Under the pieces are notes generated by a model. That model was not told the origin of the DNA. It searched no databases and was given only the letters and a program-made list of their open reading frames with translations. From Cladopsammia gracilis (taxonomy: Eukaryota > Cnidaria > Anthozoa > Scleractinia > Dendrophylliidae), in the NCBI GenBank assembly GCA_022457155.1, contig JAJGOT010000418.1, positions 278,501-342,500 on the forward strand: 64,000 nucleotides of DNA. The letters run 5' to 3'. Positions 48,754-59,326 of the stretch are shown here, one piece after another. A program made the translations under genes and the position numbers. Position 1 is the first letter of the stretch, and the number at the start of each line of letters is the position of its first letter.

Positions 48754-49825
48754 GACAGTCTGATCAACTGATTCGACTTGTCTTCTAATATTTATGCTCT
48801 AGTTTTCCTATTGAGCACTCTGACAGCAGTTCTGCAAATCAACTAATAATATATATACATAATTTTTCTATATCCACACTGGTTTCTGAGGGAATCAATT
48901 TTTCTTATAGCCTTCAGTACAGCCACGGCGTGATTTGTCACACAATATGAAACAAAATTGCTTCTCGCTCTAAGAATGGATAGGTTTGGTGCAACGCCAA
49001 CTCGGGCCTTCGCCCGCAATAATTGTGGTATTTTATAGCATATTTCCCCTTCATTTTATCCTATGCATTGACTCTCTTTTATAAACTTGTTAAACTGGAA
49101 AAACCGTGGACGAAGATCCTGCTGGTTTTACTTTGGATCTCAGAGGAGGAGACCTAATCAGCTAAACTGAATCTGATATAAACGAAGGACTAGCTACTGC
49201 AAAGCTGATACAACGAGTAAATATATTTGAAACAATATTTCGTCCGGCCAGACCAGCCTCCTTCAGGTTTAAGATGTTACTAAATTACAAAATGAAAATA
49301 TAACATTATATAAAGGAGAATGTCGCAATACATATTTAAAGAAAGAGGAGGGGCGAAAATGACCTACAAGATAATCAAAACTAGAGATAAGGTTAGAGAT
49401 ACGTGAACTACAATTCATCAAGTCTCTTTTATAGCAGGGTAATAATTTTACCTGTTTTTAATGTATTTACGTCGGAAAAACATTTTGTTTCAGATTCTGG
49501 AGGCTCCTACACTCACTCAGCCCACAGTTTTATATTTTCTTTTAAAAACCGAGATGGCCTGGAACCGTTCATGCTGCTCGTCAACAGAAAAGACCATGCC
49601 ATATATGGGCACAGTAACTACGGTCCAACATTTGGTGGCGGCCATGATATTTGCATCGTCAATGGCGCAGGTTCCAACACTAATTCATACAGTAATTTGG
49701 GCCACAGTTATGTGCAAGTGTCAGGGTACAAATACAGTGCAAGCGACACGCGAAACCTGCTCGCTGGAAGCTACAAGTTCCAACCGCATGAGGTGGAAGT
49801 GTTTTATCAGTCTTACAAAAACTGA
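39539..49825 (+). CDS. Type II membrane protein: collagen, three Ig, two Sushi and a TLDc domain
   Basis: Exons: 39539-39835, 42001-42058, 42837-43007, 43378-43644, 43920-44192, 44801-45076, 45306-45476, 46132-46311, 46398-46634, 49494-49825; 753 residues. The N-terminus is a short cytosolic tail, a membrane segment (about 9-32), a heptad-like stalk ([13 protein letters not shown]), furin site RQKR (67-70) and a Cys cluster (C81, C84, C88). Then come 15 Gly-X-Y triplets (about 119-163), Ig domains at about 176-264, 265-355 and 356-447, Sushi/CCP domains at about 448-504 and 505-564 ([24 protein letters not shown]), and TLDc at 565-753 ([46 protein letters not shown]). Most exons are single phase-1 modules; TLDc is split as in the gene at 19032-28507. 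By analogy with collagenous scavenger receptors it is probably a trimer that may be shed by furin; ligand and role are unknown. Close paralogue starts at 59327. Confidence 0.93.
40492..40973. mobile_element. Long palindromic foldback element
   Basis: The two ~240-bp halves are reverse complements around position 40732/40733. Outer pairs include CCTTTACGGTTGCCAGGGCA against TGCCCTGGCAATCGTAAAGG; inner pairs include CTTAAAGATACTACACAC and its complement. Homology weakens near the centre but continues across it. No coding capacity. The structure fits a foldback/MITE-type element or a hairpin-derived insertion. Confidence 0.85.
41155..41192. repeat. ATCA tetranucleotide microsatellite
   Basis: (CAAT/ATCA)n followed by ATCGATG, within the first intron of the TLDc receptor gene. 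Confidence 0.9.
42317..42518. mobile_element. Hairpin MITE, ~93-bp arms, ~16-bp loop
   Basis: The arm from 42317 (GGTCCATGATAACCGTCACG) pairs with the arm ending at 42518, centred at 42417/42418, with few mismatches. The inner part of each arm has a repeated ACGAGGGAAAA word. It lies in the intron just upstream of the collagen exon. Confidence 0.85.
42635..42822 (-). mobile_element. Diverged, truncated MITE related to 33511-33765
   Basis: On minus it shows the terminal AGCGCAGTTTCAATCGTGC, AAAGTAAT, then GTTTTCCCGCGCTTGGCGCC and AGTTCTGATTGG, in the same order as the copy at 33511. Only one terminal repeat is clear. It ends directly before the collagen exon. Confidence 0.55.
45723..45790. 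repeat. Short tandem repeat of TTGACTAATC-like units
   Basis: About five diverged 11-13-bp units in the intron between the two Sushi exons. Confidence 0.75.
46988..47083. repeat. TA microsatellite left of the Penelope-like element
   Basis: Two TA runs separated by TTTGTATTTGCATATTTGTA. A matching TA tract lies on the far side of the element at 48680-48748. Confidence 0.9.
47143..48684 (+). mobile_element. Truncated Penelope-like retroelement with inverted 3' copies
   Basis: Two ~471-bp near-identical inverted repeats, 47143-47613 and 48213-48684, flank a unique centre. The right-hand one holds the end of the element's ORF and its 3'UTR, running into a TA tract. The left-hand one is the same segment in reverse, also running into TA. 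Penelope-like elements are known for truncated and inverted partial copies and microsatellite-rich 3' junctions. The insertion lies in the last intron of the TLDc receptor gene, between the two halves of the TLDc domain. Confidence 0.85.
47614..48505 (+). pseudogene. Penelope-like ORF: RT end plus GIY-YIG endonuclease
   Basis: An open frame (from 47585, with the first ~10 codons coming from the inverted left repeat) begins inside the C-terminal reverse-transcriptase region ([12 protein letters not shown]). It continues with a linker ([29 protein letters not shown]), a Cys-rich [15 protein letters not shown] and a GIY-YIG-type nuclease core ([25 protein letters not shown]). The reverse-transcriptase catalytic part is missing, so the element cannot be autonomous although its remaining frame is intact. 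The open frame suggests a fairly recent insertion. Left-repeat copy of the last ~70 codons reads on minus at 47322-47531. Confidence 0.85.
48680..48748. repeat. TA microsatellite right of the Penelope-like element
   Basis: About 34 TA units directly abut the element's 3' end. Confidence 0.95.
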
Positions 49826-49864
49826 AACCACATGGATTCCCTTTGCCCTATACACAATTTGAAA

Positions 49865-49870
49865 ATTAAA
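49865..49870 (+). terminator. Possible poly(A) signal ATTAAA of the TLDc receptor gene
   Basis: Common variant hexamer about 40 bases after the stop codon; no canonical AATAAA is nearer. Confidence 0.4.
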
Positions 49871-50048
49871 GTTATCAGTTTGCTTTCAATTAATATGAGT
49901 TTATTTTTATGCTTAAGAAAAGGGTCCATGCATGAAATATAATAAGCTTAAGAATAAGAGACTTGGAGTGTTAATCTCTTTTCCGATTTTCAATTCTTAA
50001 TCGAATAGACCTGTCCAGCAAAATGATGAACCATGTGTATTACGGACA

Positions 50049-50237
50049 AATACAGCTTACTCCAAAATGGCGGCCAATGTATTATTCTTTTATATGCATT
50101 TTAATTAGCCTTCTTGGCCTCATTTTTGCTTGAAAATTCCTTAATGTATTTTGCACATGCTGACAAGGCCGAGAGGGCTAATTAAAATGCATATAAAAGA
50201 ACAATAAATTGGCCGCCATTTTGGAATAAGGTGTATA
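50049..50237. mobile_element. Hairpin MITE-like inverted repeat
   Basis: TCCAAAATGGCGGCCAAT (from 50061) pairs with ATTGGCCGCCATTTTGGA (to 50225). Homology continues inward through TTTTATATGCATTTTAATTAGCC and its complement. Centre near 50143. Confidence 0.8.
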
Positions 50238-51690
50238 TGGCGAAAATTCATAGCTTTCTTTGGAAAATGTTCTACAAATGAAATTAAAGCAGAGGACAAA
50301 TTGTAACAAAACTTTTGTTCACGAGCCTTTGATTACCGACATATTTGTCCGAAGCACCCGCACGATGCACATTTTGCTTATTCGATCGTAGTTCATTGAA
50401 CGAACGCCTTTCTCCTAATAAAGACGCGACTGTGGACATATAACAGCTCTTAAAGAACCGCAGAAGACTATACGTTCTGGTATTACTTATTAATGTTCAA
50501 GCGAAACAGATTTTGTTGAGTTGACAAAGAAGTTTAGATCGACTTAAATGAGATGGTCTCTCTTCTCTGACTTCTTTACTCAGTAAAACTCGCAGAAAAA
50601 CTTGTGTGTATAGCTCCGATTCGATCATAAAATATGTATTATATTATTTTTTGTTTTACTTTGATTATAATTTTAACATGAATTTAAAACTTAAAAAAAA
50701 TAAGGCAAGTCTAGCTCTTTGAAAATTTGGTTTGTATTGCAGTTTGTGAGTTTAATAAAGCTATTGACATGATTTCTTAGCTATATATATTGTGAAGAAA
50801 ATATCACGAAATATATAAAACATCGTTTCTTAGAAGTCATATTTAATCCAGGTTATTTTCGATTAACTCGGAGCCTAACCCTACCCATTCCGGGCACGAG
50901 GGGTGGGCGCATAAAGTGCCCGCGCTGATTTCAAACGTTTATAACTTTAGAAGCATTTTAACCAATAACCAGCATGCTTTGAGATTTTTTTATAAATTTA
51001 CCTGGAAACATTTTGATGGGCCAGGTTTCTGTTAATAACATGTGGCATGGCAATCATCTTTTGACCGCCATTTTTTTTTTTTACAAAAGTTTGAATTTTT
51101 TAATCCACCAGGATGGATAGGGTTAAAAAGAACTGTTTTCATAATGATGCAGTGTTTTCACTTCATTACATTATGAAGCGCGGCTTTCAAGAGCTATTGT
51201 AGCCTGTGTCACAGACGATTTCAATCGCGCGTTTGAATTTGTCTGCGACGCAGGCTATACTAGACATGCTCGATGCGAAAAACTTGGTATGATTACAAGC
51301 TTCGATTTTATCCCATGCTCTCTATACACGCGACAATGTTCATGTAAAGGTCACAACACCTCGTTTTATCGATTGTCTCCAAAAAATGCGAACACTTTGA
51401 AATGATTCCTTTTGGCTCCAGCATGAAACGAAAATAACTCCATGAGAAATTTAGACGATTTCGAAAACCTCAGAACCGCCCGCACTACTTAATGTATCTT
51501 TACTGCTGACCAGTAACAAATAATTTTTGTCATTACCTATAGCTCAACGGGCGAAATGAGTAGTTTGTTGTGACCTTATGAACAAGTTAGTCTTCGAATG
51601 TTGAGTTATGTAGTTAGTCGATTACGATGAATTACCAATAATAACCTCAAATGTGACTTTTATAAAGGCGTAGCTCAGCATTGCTGTCAA

Positions 51691-54600
51691 TCAGCGGATC
51701 CACACGTTTAATGAGTAGGACTGGGATGGAGCATTCCCTGTATTAGCGTCCTTTCCAAAGTCATATTCAGTTGCACCGCCGCTTTCTTCAACAAAAGAAG
51801 CACTGCTAGTTTCTGTTATTCCAATCCCGTGATCAGCACGTGCACAGTCCTTCCCACCTCCACCAATCATCATCACTGATCCATCACCAGCACTCCAGTC
51901 ACACCAGAAACCGATCTTATTGCTGCTTTGGATATTGCTACTACACGCAGCCTGTTCAAACCCGTGTGTTGTCTTGTACTGGCCGCCATATTGTACCGTG
52001 CAGCTTCCAAGGCACTTGTCACTGGACCAAACCCGACCATTTCTAAAGTCTCCATAACTTGTGATTTTTGATCGGAATGTTTGTCCACCCAAACAATTCC
52101 TTGTGGTCTGCAACAATGGCGTGTGACTGGAATCATCACTGCGCGTGATCTTAAACTCTCTGCCGCTTACCAACCAAAAGGCTGGTGATATCATGTCAGC
52201 GTTGATTGACGGATCAGTTGTTCCTCCAACAGCAGTCAAACGGTCATACCACCAGGTACCTTGGTCAAGCATCCAGCTCTTTTTGTCGTTATTGGAAAAT
52301 CGAGCGATCAACATCCAGCCTTCATGACAGTATGCCTGAGGGTACAAGGAAAAAGTAAAACAACGGGTCCGAATATATTTTTGCAACATTTTAATTACAG
52401 CTAAGCTTCCAGGTAAAATGAAGTAAATATAGCAAACAATGAGGCACCTTGTTAATTATCCGTACTGCAAAAAAAAAAATCATCAAAACCAATAAACTAA
52501 TAAACAAAAAAGAAACTATAGGATTTGGCAGAACACTTTGTCAACATTGATGTAAATAAAGAACAGCAATAGACAGCAGAAGATCAAGAAAATGTTTGAT
52601 TATGAAAATGTTTACAGTATATACCTTAAAGGACAGACTTTCATCTGCACACACAGAGTTTTCCACTGAAATGTAAAATATGTTACAATATCACAATTTG
52701 ATTGTTTATAATTCTATTTAATTGTTGTCAATTAAAGACAAGTCAGTGACCAATTCAGACTACGTTAACAGGAGGGATCCTAGGGGAAAGGTTTCAGAAT
52801 GGAAAAATTTATTCCAACCTCCGACCAACCTCCGACCATTCGAGCAATATTTTTGATCAAAAAGGAGCAAAGGGCGAGGCAGGATTTCGTGTACCCTCCA
52901 ACCCCTCCCCTCCTTTCACCCACAAATGCAACTTCATAATTAGGAAGTTTTCGTGAACATTCAGTACATTCGTTCAAAAGACTGTTGTTGGTAACTGACG
53001 TAATCTTTAGATTAAAATGACGAACTTTTAAAACTACTCTCATTGGTAATCAGTAATATAGTTATTTTTCTCCTTACTCCCTGTTTGTGAAGACCAAAAC
53101 ATGATTGGACAGGTTTTATCCAATTTCGATCGATTTATGTGACTTATTTGCGCCCGTTTAAGGTGTGGACTTGTTGTTTCGGTTGTTGGCATAGAATTAA
53201 AAGTGCTTATTGGTGTAACATCTTTCTAAAGAAAGTAGTCGAAATTATTATGTTATGTAAGGAAGAATAACAATATAATAATTTCATAAGTTATATATTT
53301 TCCGTAACGAAATGATCAAATGCGAATTGTATTATAATACAATAATTTAATGCCGATAGTGTAGGGAATGGTCACCCAATCACGTTGCGCATGTTTTGCG
53401 ATTATGTTGTTACTTTTTCAAAGCGAATTAATGTGAGCTTCAAATACCACTTAGAACTAGAATTTGTTTTATTTTGCGGCAATTTGATCACAATTACGTA
53501 AATTGAAATAATAGAGAGTACGCAACACAACCTCTAACAATTACTTCAGTAGTGGCCTCTGCGAATCCAAACTTGTTGGTTGCACGACAAGTGTATTTCC
53601 CAGCAGTCTCCTTTTGCACATTGCTTATGGTAAGACATCCGTTCTGCTGAAAAGATGGTAGTAAAGTAAGGGCGGTTTGTGCTCTTGACCACAATAAGGA
53701 ACCGTCTGCCTCACAACAAAGCCTCAAGGTGGATCTTATGTCCGTGTAAATACGAGAAGGAGGCTTTTTCCTTAACATCGGTGGCTCTAAAAGAATAAAA
53801 ATATATAAATAGCAGCCTTTAATCAATAAATTAAGATAGAACCTCTAAACGACAACGCTCGTAACTGATCATCTACCTTTAGCGACATGATATTCATAAC
53901 GTTCTGTTGAAATATCTCGTTGGTGAGAAAAGGTAGAAAAGAGAAAGCAGAAAGCTGCCAAGAACAAGATTGAATACCTTCTTTCAACATATATGGTTCA
54001 AAACCATAGAAAGAAATATTATTTACAAAGCAAAAATAAACATTTAATGTCGTACTTATGAAATAAGTTATACAAGTAGACAGCATGTGTGATAAAATTT
54101 AAAAGAAAGAATAGTAATGAAATTGTTGGTGAAAACAAAAAGGCAGATAAAAAGAAAAAGAAAGCTACCAAGAACAAGATTGAATACCTTCTTTCTACAT
54201 ATATGGTTCAAAACTATAAAAAGAAATATTTACAAAGCACAAATAAACAAGTTATACAAGTAAACAAGAGGTGTGATGAAAGAAAGAATAGCTGAATGAA
54301 ATCGTTTACCTTTAATTTCTAAAATGCCGATTGCTCTGAATAATCCATAACTAGTGAATACCGTACACAAGTACGATCCAATGTGTGACCTTTGGACGTT
54401 GCTGATACGAAGAACACTATCTTCTGCATTAATGTTATTGGGCAAGGTACCTCCAAGCCTGCGCCATGTTGTTTTCTTGGACGTTTGACCTTCAACCCAA
54501 CAATAAAATGATGCCGACGTGTTAACAAACACGTACTGAGACTCTGGAAATACAAAGATCTTTGGAGAAACTGTACATTCTCCTTTTGGTCCTTGAATAC

Positions 54601-57010
54601 CAGTATAGCCCCTGTTTCCCTTGTTTCCTTTTACGCCAAAAGAGCCTTTATCACCTTGTCGGCCCATGGGTCCAGCATCTCCTTTTTGCCCTGGAGAGCC
54701 TATAGCTCCTTCTTCGCCTTTCACGCCCTTATCTCCCTGTGGTCCTCTAGGTCCTTGTTTTCCCATTACACCTTGAGCTCCTGTAAGGCCCAGAGGTCCT
54801 CGAGGGCCAGGTTTCCCAGGTGCTCCTTTTTCTCCCTTGTATCCAGGATACCCAGGAGCTCCAGAATCTCCAGGGGGTCCCTGTGGACCTGTTAGGCACA
54901 GCTTATCTGCGGTGGTGCACGCTTGGGTGAATTTCTTGTCCATTTCCTGGCGGATTTGCTGTAAAGATATTCCATTTGAAGTCTGCTCAGCATTTCGCCT
55001 TTCTCGGTGATGCTGGCCTGGGGCGTTTTTTATAGTTTCTTGAGAATCTGTTAAGTACGAAAGTTATTGACTGATATCAGTACGTAATAATAATACCATT
55101 GACTTATATTGCGCAGATATCAAGAAGAAGAAGAAGAAGAAGAAGACAATAAAACAATAAGAAGAAGAAGAATGAAGAATTTCGGTGGAAATCTAAAAAT
55201 TGGTGTTGACTCATGTTTTTATGCGCAACGTGGGAAACAAAAGAGGGAATTTGCCATTTAAGGTGGCTTACCACAGTTTTGAGTGACAATAAATTTCCAG
55301 TAACCAATACCGCGCGAGCAAAAATCACGCGAGCGATGAATGTTAGTAATGTTAGTAATGTAATGTTAGTAATGCGCGTGCAGATAAGTGAATGGCCGTG
55401 GTGTGTGCAGTAGTATAGTGCGCATGCTCAAAATGGAGATCGTACGAAACGTTGTTTGGTGGTAAATTTCTCGAAATCTAGCCGTATGACTTATGCTCAA
55501 TTTTTAATATTTTTAACTATACATCAACATCGATCTGCAGACAATTTTTTTTCAAAATCTGTAAAACAGATTTTAAAATATTTTTCGACATTCCTGTTTT
55601 TGATATTTCCGTTGATATGCGAAACACTCTCTTACAGATTTTTGTTTTAACTTGTAAGAGCGTTTATTTTTATCCAAAGTCAGGAGCTCCTGCCAAAGTT
55701 TAAATGGTAAGATTTTGAGGTAGAGTCATTTGGATGGTTTTTGAGTGAAACGTCCTCATAGAATCAGAACCCAGTCTTCTGACAACCACTCGGTCGCTTC
55801 TTTCAAGCCACTTCTAGCAAGAGGATGGTGAGATTATAAACACCCGTTGTCTTGTACGATGGTTTTGACTTTGCGGTTGTTCCTTGTTCCTACAAATGAT
55901 CACCTCTGATCGATACTATCTAAAGCATCTGGTGACCCCCATAAACTGTAGTAAGTAAGCCACCTTAAATTAATATATGATGTTCCCTGCAAACGGATGT
56001 GATACATTACACCAAACTAACCTTTGACCACTATTAAAAACTGTTGCCTGTTCTTGCTTACAAAAATTCGACACCATCCTCCATAATTGTTTATGGTTTC
56101 GACTACCGTTTAAAGGCAAATTGTTTGTTCGATCAAAAGGAACATTTTACATTGTAAATGCATCAGTCAATTCCACTAGTACCCATTCCTCAGTCATAAC
56201 ATGGGTATTTTCTCTCGTTCTATTTCCTGACGGATGGCCATTAGCCCACTTATGTCCAGAAATGTAGAAAAGTATTGTTTAACGAGTACTTCATATTTGA
56301 CAGAGTTGGTTGTCATTTTCATATTACTTCATATGTGACAGAATTTCGTGTGTTTTGGTGAAGGTTTATGGGTATGGACACTTTGTGACGCCAGTCATGG
56401 AGTAGCGTGCACCCTCCCCCCCCCCCCACCCCCTGCATTTCTGGATTCCGTTGACGAGCCAACAAAGACGGAAAAATTGTTACCAACAAAGTCTCTGAGG
56501 AAAATCACTTCTCTATTCTTAGTTGTACTTCAATGAAAACACTTCTATATCTAGATTAGAAGAATTGCCCTCTGTACACCGGGGCCTTTAAACAGCTTCT
56601 TTGATCCCACCGTGGGGAATTTTGTTTTTCACAAAATGCGGATGCCATTTGTAAGGGGGGGATATGGACACTGTTTGAATTGACTGATGCGTTATCGTCT
56701 CACGTAAAATTGTCGTATTCGACTTACCCAAGATCGCATGATTCCTTAGATATTGTGTCGTAGAAATCCGCTTTGACTGTAAAATCTCCTTGACCATACT
56801 GTGTACTTTGGCCTGCATTTCGTCCTCAATTCGCTGAATACGTTTTACAAGTTTTGCTTCTATCACCTCTGTCTTCCTGTGTACAACTTCGGTTCTCACA
56901 AACAACGCGAGGAGAACCAACGAAATCGCAAGGATCACAAGAATCGCCAGCGAACCTTTCTTATTAGATTTGTCTTTACATTTGGAGTGTGATTTAATTT
57001 CTGCTTCCAT
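51691..57010 (-). CDS. Type II membrane protein: collagen, two Ig, intelectin/fibrinogen-like C-terminus
   Basis: Exons 5'->3' on minus: 57010-56728, 55047-54310, 53786-53532, 52665-52625, 52335-51691; 653 residues. An in-frame ATG 12 codons upstream (57046) is an alternative start. A basic cytosolic tail is followed by a membrane segment (about 20-38), a charged heptad-like stalk (KLVKRIQRIEDEMQAKV), furin-type RERR (109-112) and about 35 uninterrupted Gly-X-Y triplets. Ig domain 1 is on the same exon as the collagen; Ig domain 2 has its own exon with a weak GTTGTG donor. The C-terminal ~230 residues (AYCHEGWMLIARFSN, SWMLDQGTWWYDRL, GGGGKDCARADHGIGITE, SQSYSLNVWIR) resemble intelectin/fibrinogen-related domains common in cnidarians. 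It shares the scaffold of the two TLDc receptor genes on either side but is in opposite orientation and has a different terminal domain. A lectin-like receptor role is inference. Confidence 0.9.
55122..55172. repeat. GAA/AGAAGA trinucleotide microsatellite
   Basis: Interrupted (AAG)n in the first intron of the intelectin-like receptor gene. Confidence 0.9.
55258..55968. mobile_element. TTAA-flanked MITE, ~703 bp
   Basis: TTAA at 55258-55261 and 55965-55968 bound an element. Its ends are inverted repeats: left GGTGGCTTACCACAGTTT, right (reversed) GGTGGCTTACTTACTACAG. TTAA duplication is the hallmark of piggyBac-type transposases, but the tips do not begin with the usual CCC, so the family is open. 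No transposase frame inside. It lies in the first intron of the intelectin-like receptor gene. Confidence 0.75.
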
Positions 57011-57046
57011 GTTGTGGTCGGTCGGTGTTTGATGAACACAACACAC

Positions 57047-59326
57047 TGTATGGGCTCGAATGGAAAAACAAGGTCTAATAAAGTTATTTATGTGCGTTAC
57101 TGCGCCACCTCTTATTGCAAGGGTATCGGTTACCTTAACAGGCTGGAGGTTATAATTATCTCAGTAACAGCAAAATAGGAATGAAATCAAAACCAAGCCT
57201 AACTGGCTACAAACATAATTGCGCGGTACCACAAGTTCTCACAAATCGCTTGCTTGAAATTAAAGTAACTGTTTCGGCTTTTAAAACTGCAATTTGTTTT
57301 TAAAATTTATATAAGCATATGTGTTCGTCTGATACGGGTATTGTGTCCTAACATGTTTACGATTCATGACCTCAGGGCTAGTCATGGCTAGATAAACACT
57401 TGGAGGCAGAATAAAATGAAAGTAATAGCAGGAGCCCATAGTAATAGCATATTTGTGAAAAAAGGTGGTCGGACAAAACAAATCAGTGAATTACAACAGA
57501 CAAAACATGCATTCTGATTCAACGTAATTTCAACGTACTTGATTGGCTTAGAGGTGTATGACAAATAAAGATAACATATGAAAACACGCGTTTTTTTTTT
57601 TTTCTCTCTCTCTCTCTTTTAGAAAGTTGATTGTTAGATGTGGTATAACAACAGCTGTTCATGCAACAGTTGGCCATGCGAGGATTTTGTGGCTCTCCGC
57701 GGCATTTTTTTTTCTGTTTTTAATCGGCTCACGCGTATCTGTCTGTTTGGCAAATGCTTCGAGTCAGACATGGACACTTGCCAGTTATGGACTTCTGACA
57801 ACCAATCCTGGGACTGTCACTTATTTATCACCCATGGTCCAAATATGACTTATTTTTCTGCGTTTAATTCAGAGAAGGTTATAATTATAACTTCGCTCTT
57901 TCTCTCCCAATAAAGGCAAAATCAAAATTCAAGAAATATCACAAATCACAAACTAAAACGAATTCGTTTTGTGAGCTGATTATCGCGCAGTCATTGGCTT
58001 CAATCCTCTTTAAGCTTGTTTCACCACTTTGCATGTAACGAGCCTCAGTTGCACTCCTTATTGTTTCATCCACAGATCACTTCATGATTCATATAGTCAC
58101 GTTCAACAGTAGATCGTTTCAAGCAAAATAAAACAGCATGGGTATTTCAGGCAAAAATGGTGGGAATTCAATGGGAACAGAAATATTGGTTGAATTTCGA
58201 CTCACTGATGCTGTCGTTTCCATACTTTTTAAAAGTTCTCCCAGAAATGTGGTTGAAAATTGAGAGCGTACGAACGAATTCTAACCTTGAAACTTTCTCA
58301 AAGAATCCCCATGTTTGTATTGATGCCAAACTCGTACCCAGGGCCAACTCCGCTTTCCAAATGGCGGGGTGGGCGTTGAAACCGCTGGACAAGGCTGCCT
58401 ACGCCATAGAACTAAAATGTACTGATTCGAGTCAAGAATTCTTCCCTTATTTGCAGTGTTTGATAATAGCAAACAAAAAAGTTAGTATTTTTTGGAATTG
58501 AATTTCTATGTCATGTTTAATGAAACAAGCTAACAGCAACACAGGAACTTAGAATTTTCATGTCATACGTGATGAGTTCTGTTGGGAGGCAACATCATTA
58601 TAAATTCCGTTAAAGCATTTGTTTGGCTTTAATCTTCCTTTTTGTCTAAGGGTGCGTCTGATTCATCTTATTCCGGAATTGAAACGCCGCAGAATGGAGC
58701 AAAACAAAATCCCTCGAATCGGGAATTTTAAGCTGCAAAAATACAAATTATGTGCTGTTTTATTGTGTTTTATTACAGTTCAAGACTATTTCCTTAGTAA
58801 AACGCGCGCAAATGAAACGAAATAACTTAACAGAACAATGCTACCGTTCTATTTCTTTGTACTGGCTGCATGCCTAAAAGTCTTCTAATGTTCGTTTTGA
58901 GAATTTCAATTTACATCAGGATGATTTCTTGTTTTGATCTTCCCAATTCGCATGCTAAAGTTCTGTAAAACGACTTGTGTCAGCCATACAGGATCCTATA
59001 GTGAGAACCGCTTAAAAATAAGTACGTTTATATGGTTACTGTAAGTTCATCAATGACATGATGCAAAATTCCAAAATTATTTTAAGTATTTTGTTATTTT
59101 GATTCAGTTATAGGCTCACGGCAGCTAAAGTTACGTGATCTGGATGCGGTATTTCAGTTAACAACACAAATGGACTTCTGTCTAATAACCAAGCCCATCC
59201 GCTGGGGCGCATTTTTACGTCTGAAGCAAACTGCTTCCTCAGTGTCTGACATCCTTAAATTTTGATCAACATACACAACTATATTATCCACACCGAGAGC
59301 TTAGACTAAACACAACATGCTCTGCG
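57047..59326. other. Intergenic region between divergent receptor genes
   Basis: Upstream region of both the intelectin-like receptor (minus) and the second TLDc-receptor paralogue (plus). Short T and TC runs lie at 57591-57620. Open frames at 57638-57913 and 58157-58501 have no recognised domain or supporting splice sites. From about 59030 the sequence resembles the upstream region of the gene at 39539. Confidence 0.5.

Larger units (their letters stand above)
49826..51690. other. Intergenic region between convergent genes
   Basis: The TLDc receptor (plus) and the intelectin-like receptor (minus) both end here. A variant poly(A) signal ATTAAA lies at 49865-49870. A hairpin element lies at 50049-50237. 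The rest shows no coding signal. Confidence 0.5.

Noticed and set aside
54593..54895. 100-codon plus-strand frame
   Set aside because: Antisense shadow of the collagen exon on minus.
57638..57913. Cys-containing open frame on plus
   Set aside because: No recognised domain, no convincing splice sites and no link to the neighbouring gene.
58157..58501. 114-codon open frame on plus
   Set aside because: No domain recognised and the opposite strand is similarly open; probably repeat sequence.
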